Assembly: GCF_001639145.1 (NCBI RefSeq)
Contig: NZ_LROY01000002.1
Span: 714,501 to 778,500 of the forward strand
Direction: 5' to 3'
Source of the DNA: Microbulbifer sp. Q7
Lineage (GTDB): Bacteria > Pseudomonadota > Gammaproteobacteria > Pseudomonadales > Cellvibrionaceae
Length of the DNA stretch: 64,000 nt
Part shown: in pieces, positions 56,003-64,000 of the stretch
How positions within the stretch are numbered: the stretch's first letter is position 1
How the letters are laid out: every line of letters starts with the position of its first letter
The notes under the pieces: generated by a model
What the model was told of the DNA's origin: nothing
Database searches by the model: none
What the model saw: the letters and a program-made list of their open reading frames with translations, nothing else
Translations under genes and position numbers: made by a program

Positions 56003-57766
56003 GTGTTGGTGAGAGAGACTTCCAAAAACGACACTTCACCGGTGCTGGGCCGTGTGGTTCCCGCCGTGACCTGGTTGCGTGGCTATTCGTTGGCAGCCCT
56101 GCACAAGGATTTGCTGGCCGCGGTTATCGTCACCATCATGTTGATTCCGCAATCCCTCGCCTACGCGCTGTTGGCGGGGCTGCCGGCGGAGGTGGGGCTG
56201 TATGCCAGTATCGCGCCGCTGGTGGCCTATGCCCTGTTTGGCAGTAGCCGCACGCTGTCGGTGGGGCCGGTGGCTGTTGCGTCCCTGATGAGTGCGGCGG
56301 CACTGGGGCAGGTGGCCGCGCAGGGTACGGCCGACTATCTGTCGGCGGCGGTGTTGCTGGCCCTCCTGTCCGGCCTGTTTCTCTTGTTGTTGGGGATTCT
56401 ACGCCTTGGTTTCCTTGCCAATTTCCTGTCGCATCCGGTGATCTCCGGATTTATCACCGCATCCGGGATTCTGATCGCCTTCAGTCAGCTCAAGCACCTG
56501 ATGGGAGTTTCGGCGCACGGGGATAACCTGCCCGAACTGTTGCATTCCATGTACGCCGGTCTTGGCAGCATCAATCTCTATACCCTGTTACTGGGCGCTG
56601 GCGTCGTAGCGTTTTTGTTCTGGTCAAGACGCGGCGCGGTGGCGCTGCTGCAGCGTTGTTCGTTATCGCGCAATGCCGCTGCGCTGGTGGTCAAGGCGGC
56701 GCCGGTGGTGGGGGTGATCGTTACCGTTTTGCTCGCCAGCGGATTTGATCTGGAGTCCAGGGGCGTAAAGCTGGTGGGGGAAATTCCCAGTGGCTTGCCG
56801 AGCTTCGGCTGGCCGAGTTTTTCACTGGCATTGATCCAGCAGTTGTGGATGCCCGCGGTGATGATTTCCATCATCGGCTATGTGGAATCGATTTCGGTGG
56901 GCAAGACCCTGGGGGCCAAGCGTCGCCAGAAAGTGGATATGAATCAGGAATTGATCGGCCTGGGCGCAGCGAACATGGCCGCCGGGGTATCCGGTGGTTT
57001 CCCGGTCACCGGTGGGTTTTCCCGCTCGGTGGTGAATTTTGACGCGGGCGCCGAGACCCAGCTCGCCAGTGTATTTACCGCTATTGGCATCGCGCTGGCG
57101 GCGATATTTCTAACTCCGTTTCTGTACTACCTGCCCAAGGCCACCCTGGCGGCCACCATCATCGTTGCCGTGCTATCACTGGTGGATTTTTCCATATTGC
57201 AGAAAACCTGGCGCTTCTCGCCCAGTGATTTTTTTGCTGTGCTCGTCACCATCGTGGTCACGCTATTGTTTGGGGTGGAAGCCGGTGTGTCCTGCGGTGT
57301 GGTGGCATCGATTGTGCTGTTCCTTTATCGCACCTCCAAGCCGCATATTGCCGAAGTGGGGCTGGTAGAGGGTACAGAGCATTTTCGCAATATCAAACGG
57401 CATACCGTACTCACGGTGCCGCAAATTCTCACTATTCGCGTGGATGAGAGCCTGATGTTTTCCAACGCCGCGTTTCTGGAGGAGCGTATCTACGCCGATG
57501 TTGCGTCCAATCCGGAAATTCGCCATGTGATTCTCATGTGTAGCGCGGTCAACGAAATTGACTGGAGCGCGCTGGAAACCCTGGAATCCATTAACGTGCA
57601 GTTGGCAGAGGGCGGGGTGTGCCTGCACCTGTCTGAAGTGAAGGGGCCGGTAATGGACAGCCTGCAGCGCTCGGGCTTTTTGAATGAAATTTCCGGGAAG
57701 ATTTTCTTTACGCAGTATCAGGCATTCAGTGAATTGCGGCACAACAGTACCGGCTGCTCGACCTGA
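56003..57766 (+). CDS. SulP family anion permease with STAS domain (copy 2)
   Basis: A 587-residue SLC26/SulP transporter, paralogous to the one at 51457-53193. The signature is PQSLAYALLAGLPAEVGLYAS and the STAS domain lies at about residues 440-575 (ILTIRVDESLMFSN, VILMCSAVNEIDWSALE). It is the last gene of the plus-strand sulfur operon. Start is ambiguous between GTG 56003 and GTG 56009; GAGGAA at 55995-56000 has better spacing for 56009. It probably exports sulfite or sulfate formed by the dioxygenase, or imports sulfate. Confidence 0.87.
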   Translation: MLVRETSKNDTSPVLGRVVPAVTWLRGYSLAALHKDLLAAVIVTIMLIPQSLAYALLAGLPAEVGLYASIAPLVAYALFGSSRTLSVGPVAVASLMSAAALGQVAAQGTADYLSAAVLLALLSGLFLLLLGILRLGFLANFLSHPVISGFITASGILIAFSQLKHLMGVSAHGDNLPELLHSMYAGLGSINLYTLLLGAGVVAFLFWSRRGAVALLQRCSLSRNAAALVVKAAPVVGVIVTVLLASGFDLESRGVKLVGEIPSGLPSFGWPSFSLALIQQLWMPAVMISIIGYVESISVGKTLGAKRRQKVDMNQELIGLGAANMAAGVSGGFPVTGGFSRSVVNFDAGAETQLASVFTAIGIALAAIFLTPFLYYLPKATLAATIIVAVLSLVDFSILQKTWRFSPSDFFAVLVTIVVTLLFGVEAGVSCGVVASIVLFLYRTSKPHIAEVGLVEGTEHFRNIKRHTVLTVPQILTIRVDESLMFSNAAFLEERIYADVASNPEIRHVILMCSAVNEIDWSALETLESINVQLAEGGVCLHLSEVKGPVMDSLQRSGFLNEISGKIFFTQYQAFSELRHNSTGCST

Positions 57767-57793
57767 GTACTGGCATTTTGTGCGATGCCGTGA

Positions 57794-58348
57794 TCACGGA
57801 GAGAAGAGGTAGGGGAACAGTGCGCGCTTCTCTTTCTCCGTCAGCGCTTCTACCCGCAGGATATTGTTGTGCGGGATGCTTTCTGGGTCTGGGTAATTGC
57901 GCAGTCCCCGTTCGAGGCCTTCTTCCCGCAGTAGATGCAGAATGGGGTAGGGGGCGCGATTGGTGAGGTTTTCCGCATCGTCTGGCTGGGTGCCGGCGAA
58001 CTGGTAATGGGGGTGAAAGCTGGCTACCTGGTAGGTACCTTCATAGCCCTCTCGCTGCAGCAGCCGCTCAGCCTCCCCCAGGAAAAAATTGTAATCGTGA
58101 AAATCCCGCAGGTGTGTGGGCAGGATCAGCAGGGTGGTTTCCACTTCCTCGGGCCGGGTGCGGTCGAGTACCTGAAACTCGTCCTGCAGCTCTTCCAGTA
58201 ACACCTCGTCGCTGGTGGCATCGCTCACCACAAAACGAATCTGCCCGGCACGCAATGGCTTGCGCGCAAACGGGCAGAGATTGAGCCCGACCACTACGTC
58301 CTTTAGCCACTGCTCGACCTGGGCGATAATCGGGTCACTATCGGTCAT
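57794..58348 (-). CDS. DUF1415 family protein
   Basis: A 184-residue protein. LNLCPFARKP near the N-terminus, LRDFHDYNFFLGEAERLL and FHPHYQFAGTQPDDAENLTNRAPYP in the middle, and ESIPHNNILRVEALTEKEK near the end are conserved in DUF1415. The conserved Cys, His and Asp could bind a metal, but no function is known. The GGGGGAT ribosome-binding site fixes the start at 58348. Its start lies 17 bases before the end of the DUF2058 gene upstream. Confidence 0.85.
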   Translation of the reverse strand: MTDSDPIIAQVEQWLKDVVVGLNLCPFARKPLRAGQIRFVVSDATSDEVLLEELQDEFQVLDRTRPEEVETTLLILPTHLRDFHDYNFFLGEAERLLQREGYEGTYQVASFHPHYQFAGTQPDDAENLTNRAPYPILHLLREEGLERGLRNYPDPESIPHNNILRVEALTEKEKRALFPYLFSP

Positions 58349-58365
58349 GACATATCCCCCAAGGG

Positions 58366-58911
58366 TTACCACATCAGGTCGTCGGGGATCTCGTAGCCCG
58401 CGTAGGGGTCGTCTTCGTCCTGTGGGGTGGACTGTTGCGGTGGCTGTACCACCATGGCCGGGTTGCGTTCGGCGATCTTGTCGGCAATGACCCGCGGCAC
58501 CAGCTCGAATTCCTCGCCTTCCCCAACAATCAGCAGGCGGCCCGCGGTCAGGTGCTCCTGTACCGCAGCGGAAACATAGATTTTCTTTACCTTCTTCTCG
58601 AAGGTGAAGTGGTAGGCCACATCGTCGCGACCGTTGGCGCCCTTGGGCTGCTTGTTGTGCTGGATCATCTGCTTGATCTGGGCCGCGATGGCTTTCTGCT
58701 GTGCGGCGGCCTCGCGCTGGGCGTTGAGTTCCCGGTCCCGGGCAATCTTGGCCGCGCGGGCGGCCTCTGCGGCCTGCTTGGCCTCATCGACCTGTGCTTC
58801 GCCGGACTTCTTGGCCACCTTGTTCTGTTTGCGTTTTTCTTTACTGATCTTCTTGGCCTGTTTGTTATCGACAAGGCCGGCCTTCAAGAGCTGATCCTGG
58901 AGAGATGCCAT
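58366..58911 (-). CDS. DUF2058 (YaiL-like) protein
   Basis: A 181-residue protein with the family start SLQDQLLKAGLVDNKQAKK, a highly charged, Lys/Ala/Glu-rich helical middle and a compact C-terminal domain (VAYHFTFEKKVKKIYVSAAVQEHL). YaiL of E. coli associates with ribosomes or RNA; its role is unclear. It is followed directly by DUF1415 on the same strand. Confidence 0.87.
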   Translation of the reverse strand: MASLQDQLLKAGLVDNKQAKKISKEKRKQNKVAKKSGEAQVDEAKQAAEAARAAKIARDRELNAQREAAAQQKAIAAQIKQMIQHNKQPKGANGRDDVAYHFTFEKKVKKIYVSAAVQEHLTAGRLLIVGEGEEFELVPRVIADKIAERNPAMVVQPPQQSTPQDEDDPYAGYEIPDDLMW

Positions 58912-59023
58912 GGGACTGGGTACCTACTGGGTTGTGCGCGGAACGGGTGTATCACCGGCGCCATTGTAGCCTAGTCGACCGGGCAAGTTAAAAAATGCTC
59001 ACCAGGATCGAGCGGTCGGGCGG

Positions 59024-60115
59024 CTATTGCGGGGCGGGTACAGGTCGCACGGCGTCCACCCGGGGATTCATTACCCGGAACCATGCCGGCGGCACACAGG
59101 CCAGCAGCATCATTGCCGGATAGCCGGCGGGTAACTGGGGACTGTCGTCGTGATGGCGGAGTATCTGGTAGCGGCGGCTGGCCCTGAAGTGGTGATCGGA
59201 GTGGCGGGTCAGCTCAAACAGGGAGAGGCGCCCCAGCCAGTGATCTGAATTCCAGGAGTGTCGGGGTTGGACTCGTTCGTAGCGCGCTGCACCAATTGCG
59301 GCCTGCCCGAGTGTCGCCCTGCAGAGACCGTAGTGCTCGATGTAATTGACCGTTTCCAGCATCAATATGCCAATGGTGGCGGCGCCGATAAAGCAGACCA
59401 GGGCAACAGGGCCGAATGTCGCAAGGATGGCCGCCAATAGCAGCAGCTGGGCCAGCTGGAATTGCAGCATCTGGTTGTGGATACCGAGGGGCGCGCGTGC
59501 CAGTTTCCGCAAGCGCTCTGCTTCCAGCTGCCAGGCAGAGATGTAACCGGACGTGATCGAACGCCACCAGAAACGGTAGAGGGGTTCATTGTAGCGGGCG
59601 CTGGCGGGATCCTCGGGGGTCGCCACATGGCGGTGGTGGCCGCGATTATGCTCAATAAAAAAATGTGTGTAGAGAGAGCTCATCAGCAGTGCCTGAGCGA
59701 CCCGTTGTGCCAAGCGGTCGGCGCGGTGCCCCAATTCGTGGCCTACATTGATGCCGAAAACACCGCACATCAAGCCAACGCTCAGGGTACCGCCCAGCAG
59801 TTCCAGCGGTGCATAGCCAGGAATGCGCGAAAAGAACAGCACCAGCACCCCACACTGAACCGGCAGGGCCATAAGTAGAGGCAGATCGTACAGCGGATCT
59901 TTTGCGACGTGGGCCTCCTGGTCCTCCGGCAGGTTTCTGGTGGACTGGGGGAGCAGCCACTCTGCCAGTGGGAGTACGCCATAGAGGTAGAGTAGCGGCG
60001 CGGCGAGCCAGAAGCCGCCTTTTAGCAGGCTGAAACAGACAATAATTGGCAGCAAGTAGGCGAAAGCGTAGCGCAGTGCTCTGCCTCGGCTTATGGGAGT
60101 TTCGGTGCGTGTCAT
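59024..60115 (-). CDS. alkB: AlkB-type alkane 1-monooxygenase
   Basis: A 363-residue integral-membrane non-haem di-iron hydroxylase. The His boxes are HELGHR (H126, H130), EHNRGHHRH (residues 155-163), NYIEHYGL and LTRHSDHHFRAS, matching AlkB. About six transmembrane helices. It hydroxylates medium- to long-chain n-alkanes and needs rubredoxin and rubredoxin reductase, neither of which is in this window. Its products would feed beta-oxidation (FadBA encoded at 21-25 kb). Length is slightly below typical (~400). Confidence 0.9.
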   Translation of the reverse strand: MTRTETPISRGRALRYAFAYLLPIIVCFSLLKGGFWLAAPLLYLYGVLPLAEWLLPQSTRNLPEDQEAHVAKDPLYDLPLLMALPVQCGVLVLFFSRIPGYAPLELLGGTLSVGLMCGVFGINVGHELGHRADRLAQRVAQALLMSSLYTHFFIEHNRGHHRHVATPEDPASARYNEPLYRFWWRSITSGYISAWQLEAERLRKLARAPLGIHNQMLQFQLAQLLLLAAILATFGPVALVCFIGAATIGILMLETVNYIEHYGLCRATLGQAAIGAARYERVQPRHSWNSDHWLGRLSLFELTRHSDHHFRASRRYQILRHHDDSPQLPAGYPAMMLLACVPPAWFRVMNPRVDAVRPVPAPQ

Positions 60116-60352
60116 ACGCGTTGCTCCAACAAACGGGCGGGTCTCTACTGCAATTCCCGTAACAGGTCAGCGTTGGACCGGCCGGAAGTCGGCCGGCATG
60201 TAACAGCAGTGCGGTCACCGCGGTGCTCGCGCTGATAGGCTTGATACTACCCGGTTTGCGCGGATTCCCGCTACCTTCCAGTGGTCTGTTCAGTGGCATG
60301 TTCAGTGGCATGTTGCCGTGGCGCTGGAAGGTTGGCGGGGAAGTGTGCAGGT
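60116..60352. other. Intergenic region with short repeats
   Basis: About 237 bases without a gene between alkB and the DUF1254 gene. A CCGGCCG/CGGCCGG stem (60178-60196) has no T tract, and a 12-base GTTCAGTGGCAT occurs twice in tandem near 60288-60312. Confidence 0.5.
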
Positions 60353-61900
60353 CTACTGGTCGATTCGTTCGACCTTCGGCGCAGTCCAGTTGGCGTATTT
60401 CTTCAGATCCGGCACATAGATGCGCATGGTGAGGCTCAGATCCAGGTCCTTCCGTTCGATGGGCAACCAGTTTTCCTCCGGCACACCGTCGGGCTTGTCT
60501 TTGGCGATATAAATGGTGATTCCCCCATCATCATCCAGCTTCATACCCGCATTCTGGCCGACACTGTATTTTTTGCGTTCATTGGGGATGAAGAAACCAT
60601 CCTTCAGGTCGTACAGTGTCAGTGACCAGAAGGCACCTGCCGGGGGCAATTCATCGACGGACATACGCAGTACGTAATCGTGCATGGCATTCATTGGTTT
60701 GCCATCGGCGGTGGTGATGCTTGGGTAAACCGCTTCTTCCATGGGCAGGCCGATGGGGCCAAATATCGATACGGTCAGCAGGGTTTCGAGATCGGTCTGG
60801 CCCTTTGGCTGGAACATTTTTGGCTGTATTCTGGCCATGAGTGCGTCATCTGCGCTCGAAGCCAGCCCTTTTTTCTGGATGCGCTCGGCCACGTCCCGGA
60901 TGCGAATTTTGTCGACGTTGGCCACCTTGTCCGGGTCGAACGTATTCCCCGGCGCAATGCCAAAGTGCTTGTACAGAGTCAGTACGGATTGATCTTCCGG
61001 GTTGTCCGGGTCAAATGTGGTGTGGTTGAACACAAACTGCATCACCTCAAACAGGTTATCGCCAAACACCGCGACATCGGTTTCACCCACCGCCGGAAAG
61101 TTCATCGGCTCAGCAGGTATGGCCGGCTTGCCAAGAAATGTATTCAGCGGCGCGGGGGTGACGCTTTTCATTTGCTCGAGGATTTTGCCAAAGCGGTCTT
61201 TGTCCTGGCTGTGGGGCATCACGCGGAATACCGCAGAGACAAAGTCGCCGCTGGCTTCAAAGACCTTATCGACTCCTTCGACCGGTGCGCCGTCGTAGTT
61301 TTTTGTGCGTGCGCTGTAGAGGAGAAGAGTCAGTGGTTTCTTGAAATCGCCAGCACGGGTAGACAGCGGCACATTCACGTAATGGTCGTAGGCCGTGATC
61401 ATCAGGGAGGCGTAGTCTGAGTCAAATGCCGGGATTTTGAGAATCACGGGTTCGGTGCGCAGATCCAGCAGGCAGCTGATGTACAGGGTGTCGTTGTTGG
61501 GCCGCGCAATTTCGCGCGTCGTGTGATCCTTGAGCTGGGTGTCCGCTGAGCAGGTATTCCAGCCACCTTGTTTGGCGGCGAACTTGTTATTGACGTTGTA
61601 CAGCGCCACATACGGGTAGGAGCGGGTCACCAGGTCTTGGATAAACGTATCGCTCATGGCCACATCCGGGCCTTCGGTATTGGTTTGCGCGCCGCTAGCG
61701 GTACCGTTCGCCTGCTGTGATGCCTCCTGTGACACCTCCTGTGACACCTCAGTCGTATGCTGGCTCTGCTCGGATGGCGCGTTGCGCTCATGGTCGCTGC
61801 CACAACCGGTTAAACCGATACCGGAGATCAGGGTACCGAGGAGCATCAGGGTGAAGTAGTGCGGTGGACGGTGCCTCAGAATCTGCATGAGATTGCCCAT
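60353..61900 (-). CDS. DUF1254/DUF1214 domain lipoprotein
   Basis: A 515-residue lipoprotein. The lipobox LTGC places C33, followed by a Ser/Gln/Glu-rich linker with a near-repeat EVSQEVSQEASQQ. The body is DUF1254 (ARPNNDTLYISCLLDLRTEPV, YDHYVNVPLSTRAGDF) followed by DUF1214 (SWSLTLYDLKDGFFIPNERKKYSVG). AGGGAA is the ribosome-binding site. Such two-domain proteins are common in proteobacterial genomes with unknown function; sequence alone gives none. Confidence 0.85.
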   Translation of the reverse strand: MGNLMQILRHRPPHYFTLMLLGTLISGIGLTGCGSDHERNAPSEQSQHTTEVSQEVSQEASQQANGTASGAQTNTEGPDVAMSDTFIQDLVTRSYPYVALYNVNNKFAAKQGGWNTCSADTQLKDHTTREIARPNNDTLYISCLLDLRTEPVILKIPAFDSDYASLMITAYDHYVNVPLSTRAGDFKKPLTLLLYSARTKNYDGAPVEGVDKVFEASGDFVSAVFRVMPHSQDKDRFGKILEQMKSVTPAPLNTFLGKPAIPAEPMNFPAVGETDVAVFGDNLFEVMQFVFNHTTFDPDNPEDQSVLTLYKHFGIAPGNTFDPDKVANVDKIRIRDVAERIQKKGLASSADDALMARIQPKMFQPKGQTDLETLLTVSIFGPIGLPMEEAVYPSITTADGKPMNAMHDYVLRMSVDELPPAGAFWSLTLYDLKDGFFIPNERKKYSVGQNAGMKLDDDGGITIYIAKDKPDGVPEENWLPIERKDLDLSLTMRIYVPDLKKYANWTAPKVERIDQ

Positions 61901-62010
61901 TGTCTTTCCCTTTCCAGCCAGAAACAGTGTGTGACGTTACTTTTTGAGAACGTCTGTGTAGCAAGCGTAGACGAAATTACGCGCCAGTCCGGTTAGGCAT
62001 GGTCTACCCC

Positions 62011-62034
62011 AAAAAAAGCCGGCTGGCGCCGGCT
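62011..62034 (-). terminator. Rho-independent terminator of ahpF
   Basis: Read on the minus strand: AGCCGGC, a GCCA loop, GCCGGCT and seven T, 114 bases after the ahpF stop. Confidence 0.9.
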
Positions 62035-62117
62035 GCAATCATTGAGGATGTTTCCCAGTGTGCGCGGTTGGGGTAACCGCAGGGGGAGGATCGGATACCG
62101 CTGGGAAACCGGTATCC

Positions 62118-62139
62118 GGGTTTGGGGTTTGGGGTTTGG
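62118..62139 (+). repeat. G-rich short tandem repeat
   Basis: GGG TTT GGGG TTT GGGG TTT GG: four G runs separated by T3, just downstream of ahpF. A G-quadruplex-capable sequence on the plus strand, C-rich in the ahpF transcript. Confidence 0.7.
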
Positions 62140-62147
62140 TGCAGCGG

Positions 62148-63755
62148 TCAGCTGGCCATCGACAGGGGCTCTGACGCGGAACCTGTCACGGATTCCGCCG
62201 GCTCATCACTGACGGAAGTGCGAATCAGGTGGTCGAAGGCGCCGAGTGCGGCGGTGGCACCGGCACCCATGGAGATCACGATCTGCTTGTAAGGCACGGT
62301 GGTGGCATCGCCGGCGGCAAATACGCCGGGGATGGAGGTAGCACCGCGGCTGTCGATCACGATCTCACCCATCCGGTTCATTTCCAGGCCACTGTCCTTG
62401 AGGAACTCGGTGTTCGGCACCAGTCCGATCTGTACAAACACACCCGCCAGATCCACTTGTTTACTTTCGCCGCTGACACGGTCGGTGTACTGCAGGCCAT
62501 TGACCTTGCTGCCATCGCCGAGCACCTCGGTGGTCTGTGCATTGGTGATGATGTCGATGTTGGCCATGGAGCGCGCCTTGCGCACCAGTACGTCATCGGC
62601 GCGCAGGGTGTCGGCGAACTCCAGCACGGTAACGTGCTTGACGATTCCCGCCAGATCGATGGCAGCCTCGATACCGGAGTTACCACCGCCGATCACGGCC
62701 ACGTGCTTGCCCTTGAAGAAAGGGCCGTCGCAGTGCGGACAGTAGGCCACGCCCTTGTTGCGGTACTCGGCCTCGCCGGGTACACCCAGCTCGCGCCAGC
62801 GTGCGCCGGTGGCGAGGATCACGGATTTGCTCGCCAGGGTGGCACCGTTTTCAAGTTCCAGCCCAATCAGCTGGTCACGCTTCAGCTGGGCCGCGCGCTG
62901 CCCGGTAATGATGTCCACACCATATTCTTTTACGTGCTGTTCCAGGCCGGCGGACAATTTGGGGCCCTCGGTGTAGGGGACCGAGATAAAGTTTTCGATA
63001 CCCACGGTATCCATCACCTGACCACCGAAGCGTTCGGCCACAAGACCGGTGCGGATGCCCTTGCGCGCGGCGTAAATCGCTGCGGCGGCGCCGGCGGGGC
63101 CACCGCCCAGCACCAGCACGTCGTAAGGTTCGCGCTCGTTCAGCTCTTCGGCCTTGCGCGCCTCGGCGCCGGTGTCGATTTTGGCCACGATTTCTTCCAG
63201 ATCCATGCGGCCCTGGCCGAAGTGCTCACCGTTCAGGTACACCGCTGGCACCGCCATGATCTGGCGCTCGTCGACCTCTTCCTGGAACAGTGCGCCGTCG
63301 ATCATCTCGTGTGTGATGTTCGGGTTCAGTTTCGCCATCAGGTTCAGGGCCTGGACCACGTCCGGGCAGTTCTGGCACGACAACGAGATATAGGTTTCAA
63401 AATGGAACTCGCCCTGGATAGAGCGAATCTGCTCCTGCAGCTCCGGGTCCACTTTGGACGGGTGGCCGCCCGCTTGCAGCAGGGCGAGTACCAGCGAGGT
63501 GAACTCGTGTCCCATGGGGATGCCGGCGAAGCTGACGCGCGGGGTTTCCCCTGCCGGTGCAATGGCCATGCTCGGGGTGCGCTTGCGGTTCTCCTGTTTC
63601 AGTTCGATCTTGCTGGAGAGGCTTGCGATTTCGCTGGCGAGGTCGTTCAGTTCAACAGCCTTGGGGCTGCTGTCGGCGGACACACTGATCTCGATCGGCG
63701 TAACGATATTCTGCAGATAGGTGTCCAGTTGTTTCTTTACGTTTGCGTCCAACAT
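62148..63755 (-). CDS. ahpF: Alkyl hydroperoxide reductase subunit F
   Basis: A 535-residue FAD-dependent disulfide reductase that recycles AhpC using NADH. The N-terminal glutaredoxin-like domain has the CxxC pair C127/C130 ([10 protein letters not shown]), and the thioredoxin-reductase-like part has FAD motif [10 protein letters not shown], the CxxC pair C339/C342 (AYCPHCDGP), and NADH motif [13 protein letters not shown]. The start at 63755 (family start [14 protein letters not shown]) is preferred over a frame reaching 63851. ahpC is expected just beyond the right edge. A structured inverted repeat precedes it. Confidence 0.95.
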   Translation of the reverse strand: MLDANVKKQLDTYLQNIVTPIEISVSADSSPKAVELNDLASEIASLSSKIELKQENRKRTPSMAIAPAGETPRVSFAGIPMGHEFTSLVLALLQAGGHPSKVDPELQEQIRSIQGEFHFETYISLSCQNCPDVVQALNLMAKLNPNITHEMIDGALFQEEVDERQIMAVPAVYLNGEHFGQGRMDLEEIVAKIDTGAEARKAEELNEREPYDVLVLGGGPAGAAAAIYAARKGIRTGLVAERFGGQVMDTVGIENFISVPYTEGPKLSAGLEQHVKEYGVDIITGQRAAQLKRDQLIGLELENGATLASKSVILATGARWRELGVPGEAEYRNKGVAYCPHCDGPFFKGKHVAVIGGGNSGIEAAIDLAGIVKHVTVLEFADTLRADDVLVRKARSMANIDIITNAQTTEVLGDGSKVNGLQYTDRVSGESKQVDLAGVFVQIGLVPNTEFLKDSGLEMNRMGEIVIDSRGATSIPGVFAAGDATTVPYKQIVISMGAGATAALGAFDHLIRTSVSDEPAESVTGSASEPLSMAS

Positions 63756-63810
63756 CGGTGTGTCCTGGTATTCGGTAATTCGTGGTTTTGGCGAAGTTCT
63801 GGGGCGGTAC

Positions 63811-63917
63811 TGCTGACGGGGGCAACCTTGCGAAACACGCCGTGAACCCATCCATGGGGGCTCTTCCGCGAGGTCCCTCTCGCGGAAGGTTTCGCAAGGT
63901 TGCCCCCGTCATCAGCA
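63811..63917. repeat. Compact nested inverted repeat upstream of ahpF
   Basis: Arms 63815-63836 and 63889-63910 are perfect 22-base inverted copies. Inside, CTTCCGCGAG/CTCGCGGAAG (63863-63872/63879-63888) is a 10-bp hairpin that abuts the right arm, and CCCAT/ATGGG (63848-63859) is a short palindrome. Outer bases TGCT/AGCA extend the pairing after a 3-base bulge. Probably a REP- or MITE-like intergenic element or a regulatory RNA structure; the class is not certain. Confidence 0.8.
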
Positions 63918-64000
63918 CCTTCTCGGGGGCTTCACTGCTTCGTAAAAGCCAAAGTAGTACTTAGATCTTTCCTACGAGATCCAAAGACGGCGCCAGAGTT

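Noticed and set aside
61722..61752. Direct repeat inside the DUF1254 gene
   Set aside because: Encodes the short EVSQEVSQEASQ linker; a coding repeat, not a separate element.
62229..63845. 538-residue open frame antisense to ahpF
   Set aside because: Its His/Gly/Val-rich composition follows from ahpF codon use; ahpF is certain from its motifs and the two cannot both be genes.

Overview
The window is chromosomal DNA from a gammaproteobacterium of moderately high G+C. Protein sequences and gene order point to the Cellvibrionales/Pseudomonadales side of the class, with a marine Microbulbifer-like genus as my best guess. The guess rests on a Pseudomonas-like gene order (mltD, gloB, SAM methyltransferase, rnhA, dnaQ, nhaB, fimL, nudC), a FabY-type initiating ketoacyl synthase, and the tig-clpP-clpX-lon-hupB-ppiD block. 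Nothing looks like a prophage, an insertion sequence, a CRISPR array or a classical defence island. Coding density is high, and most long antisense reading frames are shadows of real genes.

Layout. 1-5 kb: an epimerase fragment, an SDR oxidoreductase, a TatD nuclease overlapping a cysteine desulfurase fused to its SufE-type acceptor, and the convergent tcdA. 5-8 kb: SlyD-type FKBP, a globin-like protein without the proximal His, a HIT protein, and a secreted DUF2807 beta-solenoid protein. 8-16 kb: the YcjX/YcjF pair, a secreted hypothetical behind a near-perfect CRP/Vfr site, glutathione reductase, HPF, a secreted coiled-coil protein, and ThpR. 16-21 kb: ibpA with a sigma-32-like promoter and a ROSE-like RNA thermometer, a methyltransferase, a GlxA-type regulator, fabY, and an XRE-cupin regulator. 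21-25 kb: fadBA behind a PsrA-like operator, then tRNA-Leu(UAG). 25-35 kb: the proteostasis block tig, clpP, clpX, lon, hupB, ppiD.

34-46 kb: cell-wall and housekeeping genes (mltD, gloB, methyltransferase, rnhA, dnaQ, nhaB, fimL, nudC, a membrane protein, sohB, acuI). 47-51 kb: patatin, a DUF4919-like lipoprotein, and an orphan UvrD-like helicase with a LexA-box-like sequence at its promoter. 51.4-57.8 kb: a divergent sulfur module. On the minus strand it holds a BigR/SqrR-like ArsR repressor, two YeeE/YedE half-transporters and a SulP permease. On the plus strand it holds a persulfide-dioxygenase-like metallo-beta-lactamase, a DUF442 protein and a second SulP permease. 57.8-64 kb: DUF1415, DUF2058, an AlkB-type alkane hydroxylase, a DUF1254/DUF1214 lipoprotein, and ahpF preceded by a compact nested inverted repeat.

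How it fits together. Stress and protein-quality functions dominate (IbpA, Tig, ClpXP, Lon, PpiD, SlyD, HPF, Gor, AhpF), and several carry recognisable heat-shock or SOS signals. Fatty-acid turnover (FabY, FadBA) and alkane oxidation (AlkB) sit in the same window. The most coherent accessory unit is the divergent sulfur module, probably for handling sulfide/persulfide and moving thiosulfate or sulfate. No sulfide:quinone reductase gene is present in the window.
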